This document shows, one piece after another, positions 35,696 through 48,493 of a stretch of 64,000 nucleotides of DNA (position 1 is the first letter of the stretch; every line of letters begins with the position of its first letter). Both the position numbers and the translations under genes were made by a program. Below the pieces are notes generated by a model that was not told where the DNA came from, searched no databases, and saw nothing but the letters and a program-made list of their open reading frames with translations. Source of the stretch: Alteribacter keqinensis (GTDB lineage: Bacteria; Bacillota; Bacilli; Bacillales; Salisediminibacteriaceae); contig NZ_RHIB01000001.1 of assembly GCF_003710255.1 (NCBI RefSeq), forward strand, positions 496,001 to 560,000, given 5' to 3'.

Positions 35696-35805
35696 ATGCC
35701 CTCATGCCGATTAGAAAGCGATTACCTTCCCAAAGACGAAAATTCCTTAAACAAGTGATACCTTACTCTTTTTTTACATAGATATGAGTGGAAAGGGGGT
35801 TCATC

Positions 35806-36090
35806 ATGAAAAAGATGAGACGATGGGTCAAACAGTGGATGACAGAGAGAATGGAATTGCCTGCTGATGTCATGATGGACCTTCCCCGTATTACTATGGT
35901 CGGTCACCTTCACATTTACATAGAGAATCATCGGGGTGTTCTCCGTTTTTCAAAGGAGGAAATGCGTCTTCGTCTTGATGATGGCCAATTGCTTATCCGG
36001 GGGCAGGGGTTTGTGATTAAAAACATTCTCCCGGAAGAAATCCTTTTGGAAGGCAGAATTCTAAGCGTTCAGTATGTGTTTGAAACCTAG
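35806..36090 (+). CDS. yqfC: Sporulation protein YqfC
   Basis: This 94-aa protein contains the YqfC-family pattern: MELPADVMMDLPRITMVGHLHIYIENHRGVLRFS and RGQGFVIKNILPEEILLEGRI. It resembles the YabP/YqfC beta-rich fold made under mother-cell sigma-E control; its exact role is not settled. ATG 35806 follows AAAGGGGG. A weak sigma-E-like motif is seen upstream: GTGATA (35755-35760), then CATAGAT (35777-35783). It is followed 20 bases later by yqfD, its constant partner. Confidence 0.92.
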   Translation: MKKMRRWVKQWMTERMELPADVMMDLPRITMVGHLHIYIENHRGVLRFSKEEMRLRLDDGQLLIRGQGFVIKNILPEEILLEGRILSVQYVFET

Positions 36091-36110
36091 ACGGGCAGGT
36101 GGGTGTTGAT

Positions 36111-37298
36111 ATGAAAAATATGTGGATAAACACATTTTCAGGCTACGTTCGTGTCAAGGTTGAAGGGACGTATCCGGAGTTGTTCATCAATCGCTGTAAC
36201 GATAATAAAATCATGATCTGGGATATCAGACAAGCTGGTGAAAAGACCTATGTCTGTTCTGTTTTGCTTGATGACGTGAAGCGTTTACGGAAGGTTTCGA
36301 GGGAATCAGGGTGTAAGATCCGCTTTTTGGAACGAAAAGGAGCTCCGTTCTTTATCCGGAAGATGGTTATTAGAAATGGATTTGTAACGGGTACGGCAAT
36401 TTTTGTAGCGCTTTTGTTTTTACTGGCTAATATGGTGTGGAATATCGAAATTGACGGTGCTTCGCCTGCTATGGAGCATGACATCAGGCAAAAGGTGGAC
36501 GAACTCGGTATTCAGAGGGGGAAGCTCCAGTTCAGACTTCCTCCACCTGAAGTAATTCAGGAGGAAATCAGTGATGAGATACCGGATGCAACCTGGATCG
36601 GTGTTACGATCAGAGGTACCACCTATCACTTTCAGGTAGTGGAAAAGGAACTTGCGGAAAAAGAGCCGGCAGAGGCGCCTGGTCACCTTGTAGCTTCAAG
36701 GAAAGCGGTAATTCACCATATGTTTGTTGAACAGGGAAGCGCTGTAGTCGAAGCAAACCAGGTTGTTAAAAAAGGGGACTTGCTTGTTACAGGTCTTATA
36801 GGCAGGGAAGGAAAGGAACAGCGGGTAGCGGCAAAAGGAGAGGTGTTCGGTGAAGTTTGGTATAAAGCACATGTGACTGTCCCGCTGGAGCAGACGTTTC
36901 ATGCTGTCACAGGTAATTATGATACACATCACTATATTAATTTCGGCAGGTTTCAGATGCCTGTGTGGGGTTTTGGAGATTCTGAATTTGAAGCCATTAC
37001 AGAAGAGGAGTTCACCCGTTCTTTTTCACCATTTGGCTATACCCTTCCGTTTCAGTACAAAAGAGTAACGAATCGTGAAACAGAAACGGTGAATCAAGTA
37101 CTGGCGTATGAAGAAGCACTCGAAACCGCAAAGGACAAATCGCGAATTGAGGTAATGGAACGGTTTAGTGAGAAAGCCGAAATTATGGGAGAAAAAGTTT
37201 TGCACGAAGAAGAGCAGAATGGTAAAGTTAAGGTAACCATACACTATCGAATAATCGATAACATATCCAGAAAACAACCGATCATCCAAGGAGATTGA
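36111..37298 (+). CDS. yqfD: Sporulation protein YqfD
   Basis: This 395-aa protein has a soluble N-terminus (WINTFSGYVRVKVEGTYPE), a membrane helix at about residues 85-108 (GFVTGTAIFVALLFLLANMVW), and a large outer domain with the characteristic HHMFVEQGSAVVEANQVVKKGDLLVTGLIGREG. That last stretch resembles a hybrid/biotinyl-like motif. The family is required for efficient sporulation in B. subtilis. ATG 36111 follows AGGTGGGTG. The gene overlaps the possible early start of phoH. Confidence 0.93.
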   Translation: MKNMWINTFSGYVRVKVEGTYPELFINRCNDNKIMIWDIRQAGEKTYVCSVLLDDVKRLRKVSRESGCKIRFLERKGAPFFIRKMVIRNGFVTGTAIFVALLFLLANMVWNIEIDGASPAMEHDIRQKVDELGIQRGKLQFRLPPPEVIQEEISDEIPDATWIGVTIRGTTYHFQVVEKELAEKEPAEAPGHLVASRKAVIHHMFVEQGSAVVEANQVVKKGDLLVTGLIGREGKEQRVAAKGEVFGEVWYKAHVTVPLEQTFHAVTGNYDTHHYINFGRFQMPVWGFGDSEFEAITEEEFTRSFSPFGYTLPFQYKRVTNRETETVNQVLAYEEALETAKDKSRIEVMERFSEKAEIMGEKVLHEEEQNGKVKVTIHYRIIDNISRKQPIIQGD

Positions 37299-37303
37299 GA
37301 CTA

Positions 37304-38275
37304 TTGACAGATATCAGACAAACGATTGATTTACAGGTACAGGACGGGAATGAAGTGCAAGGATTATTCGGTCCGAATGACCGTCACCTGACCCGTTTGG
37401 AAGAAAAACTGAATGTTACAATATTAACAAGAGGCGAGCAGGTGACTGTAGTTGGTACAGAAGACACGGTCCTGCTCGTCCAAAATGTATTGCAGATGCT
37501 TTTGGATCTGATCAGGAAAGGAACAACACTTCAGGAACGTGATGTTGTTTATGCAGCCCAGCTTGCCCAAAGGGGGCAACTGGATAAGCTTTCAGATTTA
37601 TTTGATGAAAAAATCACCGTCAATGCAAAGGGCAAACCGATCCTCGCTAAAACAATTGGACAAAGGCATTATGTAAGTTCTATAAGAAAACGCGACATCG
37701 TATTCGGAATCGGTCCTGCAGGAACAGGGAAAACGTACCTGGCTGTTGTCATGGCTGTTCATGCGCTGAAAGAAGGACACGTGAAAAGGATTGTGCTCAC
37801 AAGACCGGCTGTAGAAGCAGGGGAAAACCTCGGTTTTCTGCCTGGAGACTTAAAAGAAAAGGTAGATCCTTATCTGAGACCGCTTTACGATGCTCTTCAT
37901 GATGTGCTGGGACAGGAACAGACAGTCCGTTTACTGGAGCGGGGAACTATTGAAATTGCACCTCTTGCCTACATGAGAGGCCGGACTCTTGATGACTCCT
38001 TTGTCATCCTTGACGAAGCCCAGAATACAACAAAAGAACAAATTAAAATGTTTTTAACCAGGCTCGGCTTTGGCTCAAAGATGGTCATAACCGGGGATTT
38101 ATCTCAAATCGACCTGCCCAGGGGGAAGGTTTCCGGATTAAAAGTAGCCGCGGGAATTCTATCAAAAGTAAACGGAATTGATTTTCATTACCTTGAAGCT
38201 TCTGATGTGGTCCGCCATACACTTGTTCAGCGAATTATTGATGCGTATGATTCGGGAGAAAAAACTGAGGAGTAA
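37304..38275 (+). CDS. phoH: PhoH family ATPase
   Basis: The 323-aa protein has an N-terminal KH-like region and the P-loop GPAGTGKT (137-144). Later come Walker B FVILDEAQNTTKEQIK, the TRPAVEAGENLGFLPGDLKEK segment and KMVITGDLSQIDLPRG. PhoH-like ATPases are linked to RNA metabolism; the gene lies just upstream of ybeY in nearly all bacteria, as here apart from the HD gene. TTG 37304 sits ten bases past AAGGAG; the in-frame TTG at 37295 is too close to it. Confidence 0.95.
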   Translation: MTDIRQTIDLQVQDGNEVQGLFGPNDRHLTRLEEKLNVTILTRGEQVTVVGTEDTVLLVQNVLQMLLDLIRKGTTLQERDVVYAAQLAQRGQLDKLSDLFDEKITVNAKGKPILAKTIGQRHYVSSIRKRDIVFGIGPAGTGKTYLAVVMAVHALKEGHVKRIVLTRPAVEAGENLGFLPGDLKEKVDPYLRPLYDALHDVLGQEQTVRLLERGTIEIAPLAYMRGRTLDDSFVILDEAQNTTKEQIKMFLTRLGFGSKMVITGDLSQIDLPRGKVSGLKVAAGILSKVNGIDFHYLEASDVVRHTLVQRIIDAYDSGEKTEE

Positions 38276-38336
38276 TCTTTAGGTAAAGACAGTCCAGCCT
38301 TTCACAGGGGATCGTCAGGAATATGAGGTGAAAAGA

Positions 38337-40592
38337 GTGGGGAAACGTTCATCACCCATAGATCAGCAGAAATGGTGGCAAAAACTTAAGGAGCACCGCT
38401 ACATCAGGCATAGTTTATTTGTATTACTCGGGTTCCTTTTATATGCCGCTATGGTATCAAATGTTATACCTGAAACGTTAAATATAAGCCCGGGAACGAT
38501 GTCAGACCAGGACATTCGTTCCCCGGTTACTGTTGAAGACAGGGATGAGACAGAGCAGAAGAAACAAGAAGCTGCTGAATCAGTCGACAGCGTTTATTCA
38601 ATTGAAAGCAGATATGCTCAAAACCGTGTAGAAAAAATAAATGAAATTTTCCTTCTTGCAAAACAGGTACTTGATACTCAGGAAGAAAGAATACAGGCCT
38701 ATGAAGCTTTTGAAGATAATGAGGATGCCGGACCTTCAGGTGCAGAGGGTGATCTGGAAGACGAAGAGAGGGAAATCCCCCCCGAGCCCCTGACTGAAGA
38801 GGAGAAGCTTGAAAACCTCCGGGCATTAATGTCTTCAAGGACAAGTCAGGAGCTGAGTGACCAGACACTGACTGCTCTGCTCAACTCTGATGAGGAGCAG
38901 CTGGATCAGGCTGAGCAGATTATTACCAATACGATCTACGATGTTATGGACGACGAGATCCGCATGGATGAACTTGATGTGGCGAGAGACCAGGCTGAGA
39001 GAAGGGTCTCTATCTCCATTGCCGACCAGGATCTGTACGAGGGCATGGTAGAGCTTGTCCGGTTTGGAGTGACAGCAAATTACCTTTATGATCAGGCTGC
39101 TACAGAAGAAGCGAGACAGCTTGCTGTGGAGACTGTTGAACCGGTTATGATTCGTGAAGGACAGCTTCTTGTGGCCCAGGGCCAGCTTGTCACAAGCGAA
39201 GTCTACCATCAGCTGGCTCTCGCGGGTCTGCTGGATGATCATACCAATATCTATCCTTACATAGGACTTGCCATCCTTGTCTTAATTATGACGGGTTTGA
39301 TCGGGTATTTTTTAAGCGATGCGAAAACGTCTCTCAGAACGAATAATACCCATTTACTTATGTATGTCCTTATTTTTGGCCTTACTCTTGTAGTGATGAA
39401 GGTTGTGAGTTTTACACACCTGATTGAACTGCCGGGAATCAGTCTGATAGCCCCGGTAGCTATGGGTACGATGCTTATGACGATTCTTCTTCATCCGAGG
39501 GTGGCATTGTTTTCAAGTATGATGTTTGCTGTGACAGCAAGTATTATCTTCAATAATGAAACTACGAGTGTTGTAAATTTCACACACGGAATTTATGTAT
39601 TTTTCAGCTGTGTAGCCGGAACCTTTTTTCTTAGCCAGTCACACAGAATGGCCCGGATCCTGCAGGCGGGATTATTTGTCGCAGGACTTAATATTCTAAT
39701 TGTCATTGCTATTCTTATGCTGAGAAACGCTCAGTTCTCATTGTGGGAAGCAGGGCTGAGCGGAGCATTTGCAGCTGGGGCGGGGTTTTTGGCTGCAGTT
39801 CTTACGATCGGTCTTATCCCGTTTTTCGAAGCTGGTTTTGGTATTTTGTCTACAATGAAGCTTATCGAACTTTCAAGTCCCAACCACCCGCTCCTCAGGA
39901 AAATCCTCCTTGAAGCACCGGGGACTTATCATCACAGTGTTATTGTAGCTAATTTGGCTGAAGCGGGGTGCGAGTCCGTTGGGGCAAATGGGTTGCTGGC
40001 AAGAGTCGGGTCTTATTACCATGATCTTGGTAAAACAAGGCGTCCGCACTTTTTTATTGAAAATCAGATGAAAATGGATAACCCACACGATAAAATTTCT
40101 CCTCAACTGAGTAAAACCATCATTACAGCACACCCGTATGATGGGGCTGCAATGCTCAGGGAGCACCGGATGCCAAAGGAAATAATCGATATTGCAGAAC
40201 AGCATCACGGGACAACGCTGTTAAAATACTTTTATTTTAAAGCGAAACAGGACGATGAATCTAGCGTAACTGAAGAAGAATTCAGGTACCCCGGACCGAG
40301 AGCACAGACCCGGGAATCAGCAATTGTCGGGATTGCCGATTCGGTAGAAGCTGCAGTCAGGTCCATGTCCAAACCGACACCGGAGAAGATTGAATCCCTG
40401 GTAAATAAAATTATTGCAGACAGGCTTGAAGACGGGCAGTTCAACGAGTGTGACCTGACCCTCAAAGAGCTGAATACTGTTGCTACTTCCATCTGTGAAA
40501 CGCTTCAGGGGACTTTCCATTCCCGGATTGAATATCCCGATGAAATTACGGAGAAGAATGTGGATAAAGAGAAGGTGAAAAAACATGGATAA
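38337..40592 (+). CDS. pgpH: HD-family c-di-AMP phosphodiesterase PgpH (YqfF)
   Basis: PgpH hydrolyses cyclic di-AMP at the inner membrane face. The 751-aa protein has an N-terminal helix (about 30-45), a large extracellular 7TMR-HDED domain (about 50-300) very rich in acidic residues, seven membrane helices (about 305-490), and a C-terminal HD domain. The HD residues lie in GTYHHSV (near 528), [11 protein letters not shown] (near 560) and [12 protein letters not shown] 38337 follows GAGGTG with six bases of spacing; an in-frame GTG three codons earlier lies inside that SD. It overlaps ybeY by eight bases. Confidence 0.95.
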   Translation: MGKRSSPIDQQKWWQKLKEHRYIRHSLFVLLGFLLYAAMVSNVIPETLNISPGTMSDQDIRSPVTVEDRDETEQKKQEAAESVDSVYSIESRYAQNRVEKINEIFLLAKQVLDTQEERIQAYEAFEDNEDAGPSGAEGDLEDEEREIPPEPLTEEEKLENLRALMSSRTSQELSDQTLTALLNSDEEQLDQAEQIITNTIYDVMDDEIRMDELDVARDQAERRVSISIADQDLYEGMVELVRFGVTANYLYDQAATEEARQLAVETVEPVMIREGQLLVAQGQLVTSEVYHQLALAGLLDDHTNIYPYIGLAILVLIMTGLIGYFLSDAKTSLRTNNTHLLMYVLIFGLTLVVMKVVSFTHLIELPGISLIAPVAMGTMLMTILLHPRVALFSSMMFAVTASIIFNNETTSVVNFTHGIYVFFSCVAGTFFLSQSHRMARILQAGLFVAGLNILIVIAILMLRNAQFSLWEAGLSGAFAAGAGFLAAVLTIGLIPFFEAGFGILSTMKLIELSSPNHPLLRKILLEAPGTYHHSVIVANLAEAGCESVGANGLLARVGSYYHDLGKTRRPHFFIENQMKMDNPHDKISPQLSKTIITAHPYDGAAMLREHRMPKEIIDIAEQHHGTTLLKYFYFKAKQDDESSVTEEEFRYPGPRAQTRESAIVGIADSVEAAVRSMSKPTPEKIESLVNKIIADRLEDGQFNECDLTLKELNTVATSICETLQGTFHSRIEYPDEITEKNVDKEKVKKHG

Positions 40593-41058
40593 AGAAATTG
40601 TGTTAGTGGATGAAACAGAAGAGCTTTCAGACGTGCACGTTGAACTTGTACGCAGCGTCCTGGAAACAGCTTACGATGTTAAAGAAGTCAATCACGCAGC
40701 AGAAGTCAGTGTAACGTTTGTGACTGATGAAAAAATTCATGAATTGAACCGTGATTACAGAGGTATTGACCGCCCTACCGATGTTTTGTCGTTTGCTTTA
40801 AACGAAGGAGAAGATGAATTACCCCATTTTGAAGAAGGTGAAGATATTCCCGATCTTTTGGGGGACATCGTTATTTCCGTTCAGAAGGCACGGGAGCAGG
40901 CGGAGGAATACGGTCACACTTTTGAGCGTGAGCTTGGTTTTCTGGCAGTTCATGGCTTTCTTCATCTCATCGGCTATGACCATCAGACAGAGGAAGAGGA
41001 ACAGGGAATGTTTAAACTTCAAGAGGAGATTCTGAAGCAGCATGACCTCAAAAAATAA
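40585..41058 (+). CDS. ybeY: Endoribonuclease YbeY, rRNA maturation factor
   Basis: YbeY is a zinc-dependent endonuclease acting in 16S rRNA 3'-end maturation and ribosome quality control. The 157-aa protein has the zinc motif [11 protein letters not shown] (about 123-133) with three histidines, the [11 protein letters not shown] motif and an acidic loop LGDIVIS. It overlaps pgpH by eight bases at its start and dgkA by 17 bases at its end, so all three are translated in a coupled way. Confidence 0.96.
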   Translation: MDKEIVLVDETEELSDVHVELVRSVLETAYDVKEVNHAAEVSVTFVTDEKIHELNRDYRGIDRPTDVLSFALNEGEDELPHFEEGEDIPDLLGDIVISVQKAREQAEEYGHTFERELGFLAVHGFLHLIGYDHQTEEEEQGMFKLQEEILKQHDLKK

Positions 41059-41434
41059 ACAGGCTTTTGTATCCTGGTCCAGGCTGATAAAAAGTTTTCG
41101 TTATGCATCTGAGGGTATTAAACATACATGGGCAAATGAACAAAACTTCCGAATTCACTCTATACTTGCCGGGATCGTATTAATTGCCTCAACACTTTTA
41201 GGTGTCAGCGTAGTTGAACAGGCGCTCCTGATACTTGTTATCGGTGGCGTTCTTGGACTTGAGCTGATTAATACCGCACTTGAGCGGTGCGTAGATATGA
41301 TCACAAAGGAATACGCAATTGAGGCAAAAATTATTAAAGATGTAGCGGCAGGGGCTGTGATGGTGTTTTCCATTACAGCTGTTCTTGTTGGTATTACGAT
41401 TTTCCTTCCAAAAATTATTGCACTTTTATTTTAG
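41042..41434 (+). CDS. dgkA: Undecaprenol/diacylglycerol kinase
   Basis: The 130-aa membrane kinase has three helices and the family motif [13 protein letters not shown] (about 75-87), with ERC-V-D contacting ATP-Mg. The N-terminal [19 protein letters not shown] is also typical. In Gram-positive bacteria this protein phosphorylates undecaprenol, recycling the lipid carrier for cell wall synthesis. It starts inside ybeY (17-base overlap), with the SD in ybeY codons. A family B repeat, not cdd, follows it here. Confidence 0.93.
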   Translation: MTSKNKQAFVSWSRLIKSFRYASEGIKHTWANEQNFRIHSILAGIVLIASTLLGVSVVEQALLILVIGGVLGLELINTALERCVDMITKEYAIEAKIIKDVAAGAVMVFSITAVLVGITIFLPKIIALLF

Positions 41435-41548
41435 GCTTATATAGAGCTCCCGCTTTCCTTCACCTTCATGCGTGCTGTTCCGGAGCTTTGCAATCACAGG
41501 AAGTCTGTCTCCCATATTACGTTCACGGAGCACGATCCCTTGCAACTC

Positions 41549-41698
41549 AAATATAAGGCACTGAAAAAGTTGTTTTGTACTTTTTCAGTGGCCTCCTTTA
41601 GATTAAGGAGGCTTGCCGGCACCTCCACGGAAAGCGAAGGGCACGCAGAAAGGGCATCTTTATTTCCTGTACTCATAAGGAAGTAATTTCAACAGCAA
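41549..41698 (+). repeat. Family B intergenic repeat, copy B2
   Basis: It contains AAGGAGGCTTGCCGGCACCT, CCACGGAAAGCGAAGGGCAC and the right end CTGTACTCATAAGGAAGTAA then CAACAGCAA. A CACTGAAAAAGT/ACTTTTTCAGTG hairpin sits at its left, a remnant of the nested element found in A4. It fills the dgkA to DUF502 gap. Confidence 0.7.
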
Positions 41699-41750
41699 TA
41701 AAAAGAGCGGTTACCAGAACATGTTAAGGAAAGAGAAGGGAGACTCTGTT

Positions 41751-43810
<2,060 letters not shown>

Positions 43811-43841
43811 AAATTTTTGTTATTAAGGAAGGCTGATTTTG

Positions 43842-44023
43842 CAAAAATTGTTTTCTTTTTTGTGAAAAAGTAATAAACCCGTAGTGCCAAAGACTCCGGT
43901 TGCCGTGGGGGCCATGCAAGACCCTTCAAAGCTTCAGGAGGCTTGCCCACATCGCCCGGAAAGCAAAGGGCACTCAGGATTAATCTACATTTTTGTAGTG
44001 AGAATATCAGCGAAAGCAATCAA
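43842..44023 (+). repeat. Family B intergenic repeat, copy B3
   Basis: It has CTTCAGGAGGCTTGCCCACA, GCCCGGAAAGCAAAGGGCAC and an end GAAAGCAATC, aligned with B2 and B4 but more diverged. Its left flank reads GCAAAAATTGTTTTC. It fills the era to yqzL gap. Confidence 0.62.
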
Positions 44024-44161
44024 TCAGAAAGGAAGGGATGCTCTTTTTGCCCGTGAAATCTGTTAATTTTTCCAAGTCATGAAAATGACTGATTAGAGGC
44101 ACGCTAGTATGTAACGAAAGAATCAGCAAAATAAAGTCTGTTTGAAAGGGTGGAACCGTAA

Positions 44162-44305
44162 GTGAAAGAATTTTCTTGGAAGGTTTTCTCAGTCACAGGC
44201 AGTATTGATTCGTACTTGTTATTTAAGGAAATGGACAACAGAGACGCTGATAATCAGGATGAGGAAGAAGGAACAGAACAGGAACTTCAGCCTCCGGTGC
44301 ATTAA
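44162..44305 (+). CDS. yqzL: YqzL family small protein
   Basis: This 47-aa ORF starts at GTG 44162 behind AAAGGGTGG. It reads MKEFSWKVFSVTGSIDSYLL then FKEMDNRD, matching the short YqzL family that lies between era and recO in bacilli. The C-terminus extends about 18 acidic residues (QDEEEGTEQEL) beyond what I recall for YqzL. Function is unknown. Position and N-terminal wording are the evidence. Confidence 0.8.
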   Translation: MKEFSWKVFSVTGSIDSYLLFKEMDNRDADNQDEEEGTEQELQPPVH

Positions 44306-44365
44306 AGGGTATCCCTTCTGCTGAGCTCGAGTGATTAAGCAAACAGCGAAGTGTGGTGTATGAAT

Positions 44366-45109
44366 ATGCTTCAAAAAGCAGAAGGCATTATTATCCGGAC
44401 GAATGACTACGGAGAAACAAACAAAATCATTACGCTTTTCACAAGAGAGCAAGGGAAGCTGGCACTGATGGCGAAAGGTGCAAAACGGCCTAAAAGCCGG
44501 TTTGCCTCAAGTGCACAGCTTTTTATTTATGGCACATTTATTTTTCATCAGTCCAAAGGAGTAGGGACATTAAATCAGGCGGATATTACCGAATCCTTCA
44601 GAGATGTAAGAACCGATTTAATACTTACAGCCTATGGGGCATACATGGCGGAAATGATTGATAAGCTTACAGAGGACCGTCAGAGAAATCCGTATTTATT
44701 TGAACTGCTGTTTCAGCTTCTGAACAGGATGAATGAAGGTGAGGACAGTGAAGTCCTCATACGAATGTTTGAAACGAAGATGCTGCAGGTGGCGGGGATT
44801 GTTCCAATGCTCGATGCATGTGTCAACTGCGGGAGGCAGGAAGGAACCTTTGCTTTTTCCATAAAAGAGGCAGGCATTCTTTGTCATGCCTGTTATGATG
44901 TCGATCCGTACAGACTTGAAGCAGCGCCTGGAGTGCTTAAGCTTCTCCGCCTTTTTCACCATCTGGATGTGAGCCGGATCGGTAATATTCAGGTGAAACC
45001 GGAAACAAAAAAACAGCTGAAGTATATCCTTGAGCTGTATTACGATGAGTATTCAGGTCTCAGACTGAAATCGAAGCGTTTTTTAAGCCAGATGGAAAAA
45101 TTAGAGTAA
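44366..45109 (+). CDS. recO: DNA repair protein RecO
   Basis: RecO anneals single strands and loads RecA with RecR in gap repair. The 247-aa protein starts MLQKAEGIIIRTNDYGETNK, an OB fold. A helical domain and a zinc site CVNCGRQ...CHACYDVDP follow, and the C-terminal YSGLRLKSKRFLSQME is typical. ATG 44366 lies seven bases after GGTG and matches the remembered B. subtilis start; ATG 44360 and 44351 are alternatives. It precedes the glycyl-tRNA synthetase T-box. Confidence 0.95.
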   Translation: MLQKAEGIIIRTNDYGETNKIITLFTREQGKLALMAKGAKRPKSRFASSAQLFIYGTFIFHQSKGVGTLNQADITESFRDVRTDLILTAYGAYMAEMIDKLTEDRQRNPYLFELLFQLLNRMNEGEDSEVLIRMFETKMLQVAGIVPMLDACVNCGRQEGTFAFSIKEAGILCHACYDVDPYRLEAAPGVLKLLRLFHHLDVSRIGNIQVKPETKKQLKYILELYYDEYSGLRLKSKRFLSQMEKLE

Positions 45110-45115
45110 GGAAAG

Positions 45116-45144
45116 TTGACACCTCCATGCTTTTTAAGTAAGAT
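45116..45144 (+). promoter_or_regulatory. Sigma-A promoter of glyQS
   Basis: TTGACA (45116-45121), 17-base spacer, TAAGAT (45139-45144), directly after recO and before the T-box leader. Confidence 0.8.
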
Positions 45145-45149
45145 ACGAA

Positions 45150-45390
45150 ATAACTACATACGTGTGCATGCATTGAAGAAGAGGAGTATTTAACCCCTCT
45201 GTATAAATCCTTAATTGAGGAAAAGCGAGCCCGGGACAGTGAGAGCCGGGTGTACAGAAGTTAAAGAAGGCGCTTTGGAGCATGGCTTTTTCGAAAAAGC
45301 AGGCTGACTTTTGTCAGCAATTAGGGTGGAACCGCGGGTAACTCTCGTCCCTATGTTCATGTTGAGCATAGGGGCGGGATTTTTTTGTTC
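45150..45390 (+). promoter_or_regulatory. T-box leader (glycine) of glyQS with terminator
   Basis: The T-box sequence AGGGTGGAACCGCGGG is at 45323-45338. Stem I includes the apical GAGCCCGGGACAGTGAGAGC region, and a likely specifier GGC (Gly) lies at 45269-45271. A terminator stem (CCCTATG...CATAGGG, about 45349-45378) ends in seven Ts. Uncharged tRNA-Gly is expected to stabilise the antiterminator formed with the T-box sequence and permit glyQS transcription. Confidence 0.93.
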
Positions 45391-45456
45391 CTGTTTCCAA
45401 GAATGGCCGTATCTCTCATGCAGCACACAGTTAGAATAGCGAATGGAGGGAACGTT

Positions 45457-46347
45457 ATGAACGTTCAAGATATGATATTAACGCTCCAGAACTTCTGGGC
45501 AAAACAAAACTGTCTGATCACCCAGCCTTATGATGTTGAAAAAGGTGCCGGCACAATGAATCCCATGACCTTTTTGAAAAGTATCGGACCGGAGCCATGG
45601 AATGTGGCTTATGTTGAGCCTTCCAGAAGACCGGCGGACGGACGCTATGGTGAAAACCCGAACCGTCTCTATCAGCATCACCAGTTTCAGGTGATTATGA
45701 AACCTTCTCCTGATAACATTCAGGAGCTTTACCTTGAGAGCTTGAAGGAGCTTGGAATCAAGGCGGAAGAGCATGACATCCGTTTCGTTGAAGATAACTG
45801 GGAGCACCCTGCACTTGCTGCATGGGGGCTTGGCTGGGAAGTGTGGCTTGATGGAATGGAAATCACACAGTTCACTTACTTCCAGCAGGTTGGAGGACTG
45901 GAGGCAAACCCTGTCAGTGTCGAAATTACTTATGGTATTGAAAGACTTGCTTCTTATATTCAGGACAAAGAAAATGTTTACGACCTGGAATGGGTTAACG
46001 GAACAACATACGGTGATGTATTCCTTCAAAATGAATACGAGCAGTCTAAATATGCCTTTGAGATTGCAGATGCGAACATGTGGTTTACACTCTTCTCTAC
46101 CTACGAGCAGGAAGGGATCAGGACGCTTGATGCAGGACTCGTTATCCCTGCTTATGATTATGTACTTAAGTGTTCACATGCCTTTAATATGCTTGATGCC
46201 CAGGGGGCGGTTAGTGTGACGGAACGTACAGGTTACATTGGCAGAATCCGTAATCTGGCCAGAAAGTGTGCCAAGGCTTATTACGATGAGAGGGAACGCC
46301 TTGGCTTTCCGCTTTTAAAAGAAGAGGAGGTATCAGACAATGAGTAA
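45457..46347 (+). CDS. glyQ: Glycyl-tRNA synthetase alpha subunit
   Basis: GlyQ is the catalytic alpha chain of the alpha2-beta2 enzyme. The 296-aa protein begins [20 protein letters not shown] and has [50 protein letters not shown] and [20 protein letters not shown], all family-defining. ATG 45457 follows GGAGGG with six bases of spacing; in-frame ATGs upstream lie in the T-box terminator. It overlaps glyS by eight bases. Confidence 0.98.
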   Translation: MNVQDMILTLQNFWAKQNCLITQPYDVEKGAGTMNPMTFLKSIGPEPWNVAYVEPSRRPADGRYGENPNRLYQHHQFQVIMKPSPDNIQELYLESLKELGIKAEEHDIRFVEDNWEHPALAAWGLGWEVWLDGMEITQFTYFQQVGGLEANPVSVEITYGIERLASYIQDKENVYDLEWVNGTTYGDVFLQNEYEQSKYAFEIADANMWFTLFSTYEQEGIRTLDAGLVIPAYDYVLKCSHAFNMLDAQGAVSVTERTGYIGRIRNLARKCAKAYYDERERLGFPLLKEEEVSDNE

Positions 46348-48430
46348 TCGTACTTTTTTACTTGAGATCGGACTGGAAGAAATGCCAGCTCGTTTTGTTA
46401 CTGATGCAATGAACCAGCTGAAAGAGAAAATGACTGCCTGGCTTAAAGAAAATCGTCTCAGCTATGAAGCTGTTCGTTCTTTCTCCACTCCCCGTCGTCT
46501 TGCTGTTCTTGTTGAAGGTCTTGAAGAGAAGCAGGAAGACAGAAGCGAAGAAGCGAAGGGTCCATCAAAGAAAATAGCTCGTGATAACGAAGGAAACTGG
46601 TCGAAAGCTGCCCAGGGATTTGCCCGTGGACAAAAAGTCGCAGTTGATGACCTTTACTTCAAGGAAGTAAAAGGAGAAGAATATGTGTTTGTTGACAAGT
46701 ATATTAAAGGAAAATCAACAATTGAGCTTCTCGCAAGGGTTGACCAGCTGTTAACAGGCATCACTTTTGCGAAAAATATGCGCTGGGGAAATGGAAAGCT
46801 ACGTTATGTGAGACCAATTAAATGGCTTGCAGCCCTTTATGGCAATGAAATTATTGATTTCAATATTGCCGGGGTACAGTCTTCCAATGTCACAACGGGA
46901 CACCGTTTTCTAGGGGAAACAGTTGTTATCGAAGAAGCTTCTGAATATACGAGAACTCTTCTGAAGGAGCACGTACTCGCTGATCCTGCAGAACGTAAAA
47001 GTGCCATCGTAAAGCAGATTGACCAGCTGGCGGAAACGGAAGGCTGGGATGTGCCGGTGGATGAAGACCTTCTTGAAGAAGTTAACAATCTTGTTGAATA
47101 TCCAACAGTCTTTTTCGGAACGTTTGATGAAAGTTTTCTTCATGTACCTGACGATGTCCTGATAACGTCCATGAAAGAGCATCAGCGTTATTTCCCGGTA
47201 TTGAATAAAGAGGGAGAACTGCTGCCTAACTTCATTACTGTCAGAAATGGTGACCACCGTCACTTGGAAAATGTTCAAAAAGGGAACGAAAAGGTTCTCC
47301 GGGCAAGACTTGCGGATGCAGAGTTTTTCTACAAAGAAGATTTGAAATTGAACATTGATGATGCAGCAAACCGTCTTGAAAATGTTGTTTATCATGAAGA
47401 GCTTGGATCAATCGGGGATAAAGTCCGCCGTATAAAAGACTTATCTTCCCGTTTTGCAAAAAGGCTTAATTTTGACCAGGAGGCTGTCGGAACAGTAGAA
47501 AGAGCAGCCCACCTGAGTAAGTTTGACCTCGTCACCCATATGGTAGATGAATTTCCTGAACTGGAAGGCCGTATGGGTGAAGAGTATGCTGAAAAGGCAG
47601 GTGAAAAACCTGAAGTGGCCGCTGCTATCCGGGAGCATTATTTACCCCGCCACGCAAAAGATACACTGCCACAAAGGTCTGAATCTGCCGTATTGAGTGT
47701 GGCAGACAAACTCGATACTGTAGTGACCAGCTTTGGTATCGGGCAGATTCCGACTGGTTCACAGGATCCTCATGGATTGAGAAGGCAGACCGCGGCTGTT
47801 ATCAGCATTCTTCTTGACCAGAAGTGGGATATAAAAGTAACCGACCTGTTTGATGAAGCGTTGGCCTTGAGTGAACAGCGTGGTGTATTGAAGCGAAGTA
47901 AGGAAGATGTTAAGGCGGACCTGATGGAGTTTACCGTCCTCAGGATAAAGAACATGCTCCAGGACAAAAACGTACGTTATGATATTATTGAAGCAGTGTT
48001 ATCTGCAGGGATAAGCCGTGTGGATACGATTGTTGAAAAAGGCAGATTTTTAACGGAGCAGGCGAAAAAGCAGGATTTCAAGCATTTGGTTGAAGCGTTC
48101 AGCCGGGTTACAAATATTTCGAAAAAAGCTGAAGGAAATGTAATCCGGGCAGACGAATCTTTATTTAAACAGCCAGAAGAAAATCAGTTATATGCAACGC
48201 TCAGAGAGGTTAAACAGCAAGTTGTGAAGGCCCGGAGCAATGCAGATATTGAGAGTGAGTTTGAAGCATTAAAACAGCTTGAACCTGCGATTCATACCTA
48301 TTTTGATAACATTATGGTTATGACTGATGATGCAAAAGTAAAGCAAAACCGTCTGGCTCAGATGAAGGAAGCTTCTGATGTCATACTGGCATTTGCAGAC
48401 TTCCAGGCAATTGTTTTTCATTCGGAATAA
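46340..48430 (+). CDS. glyS: Glycyl-tRNA synthetase beta subunit
   Basis: The 696-aa beta chain recognises tRNA-Gly. It starts [20 protein letters not shown] and contains ATGHRFLG-like [17 protein letters not shown]-like [11 protein letters not shown], an HD-like stretch ([22 protein letters not shown]) and [12 protein letters not shown]-like [17 protein letters not shown]. The C-terminal helical anticodon-binding region follows. The start lies eight bases inside the glyQ end behind AAGAGGAGG. T-box control upstream covers both subunits. Confidence 0.97.
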   Translation: MSNRTFLLEIGLEEMPARFVTDAMNQLKEKMTAWLKENRLSYEAVRSFSTPRRLAVLVEGLEEKQEDRSEEAKGPSKKIARDNEGNWSKAAQGFARGQKVAVDDLYFKEVKGEEYVFVDKYIKGKSTIELLARVDQLLTGITFAKNMRWGNGKLRYVRPIKWLAALYGNEIIDFNIAGVQSSNVTTGHRFLGETVVIEEASEYTRTLLKEHVLADPAERKSAIVKQIDQLAETEGWDVPVDEDLLEEVNNLVEYPTVFFGTFDESFLHVPDDVLITSMKEHQRYFPVLNKEGELLPNFITVRNGDHRHLENVQKGNEKVLRARLADAEFFYKEDLKLNIDDAANRLENVVYHEELGSIGDKVRRIKDLSSRFAKRLNFDQEAVGTVERAAHLSKFDLVTHMVDEFPELEGRMGEEYAEKAGEKPEVAAAIREHYLPRHAKDTLPQRSESAVLSVADKLDTVVTSFGIGQIPTGSQDPHGLRRQTAAVISILLDQKWDIKVTDLFDEALALSEQRGVLKRSKEDVKADLMEFTVLRIKNMLQDKNVRYDIIEAVLSAGISRVDTIVEKGRFLTEQAKKQDFKHLVEAFSRVTNISKKAEGNVIRADESLFKQPEENQLYATLREVKQQVVKARSNADIESEFEALKQLEPAIHTYFDNIMVMTDDAKVKQNRLAQMKEASDVILAFADFQAIVFHSE

Positions 48431-48493
48431 AAGAAAGAACCTATGAAGGTAAAGAAGAATCCAGTTATATGAATGTCTCTGGATGAGGCGGTG

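Noticed and set aside
35480-35758. A 92-aa open frame between the YqfB-like gene and yqfC
   Set aside because: It lies across repeat A5 and its embedded cassette, has no SD, and its sequence is explained by the repeat.
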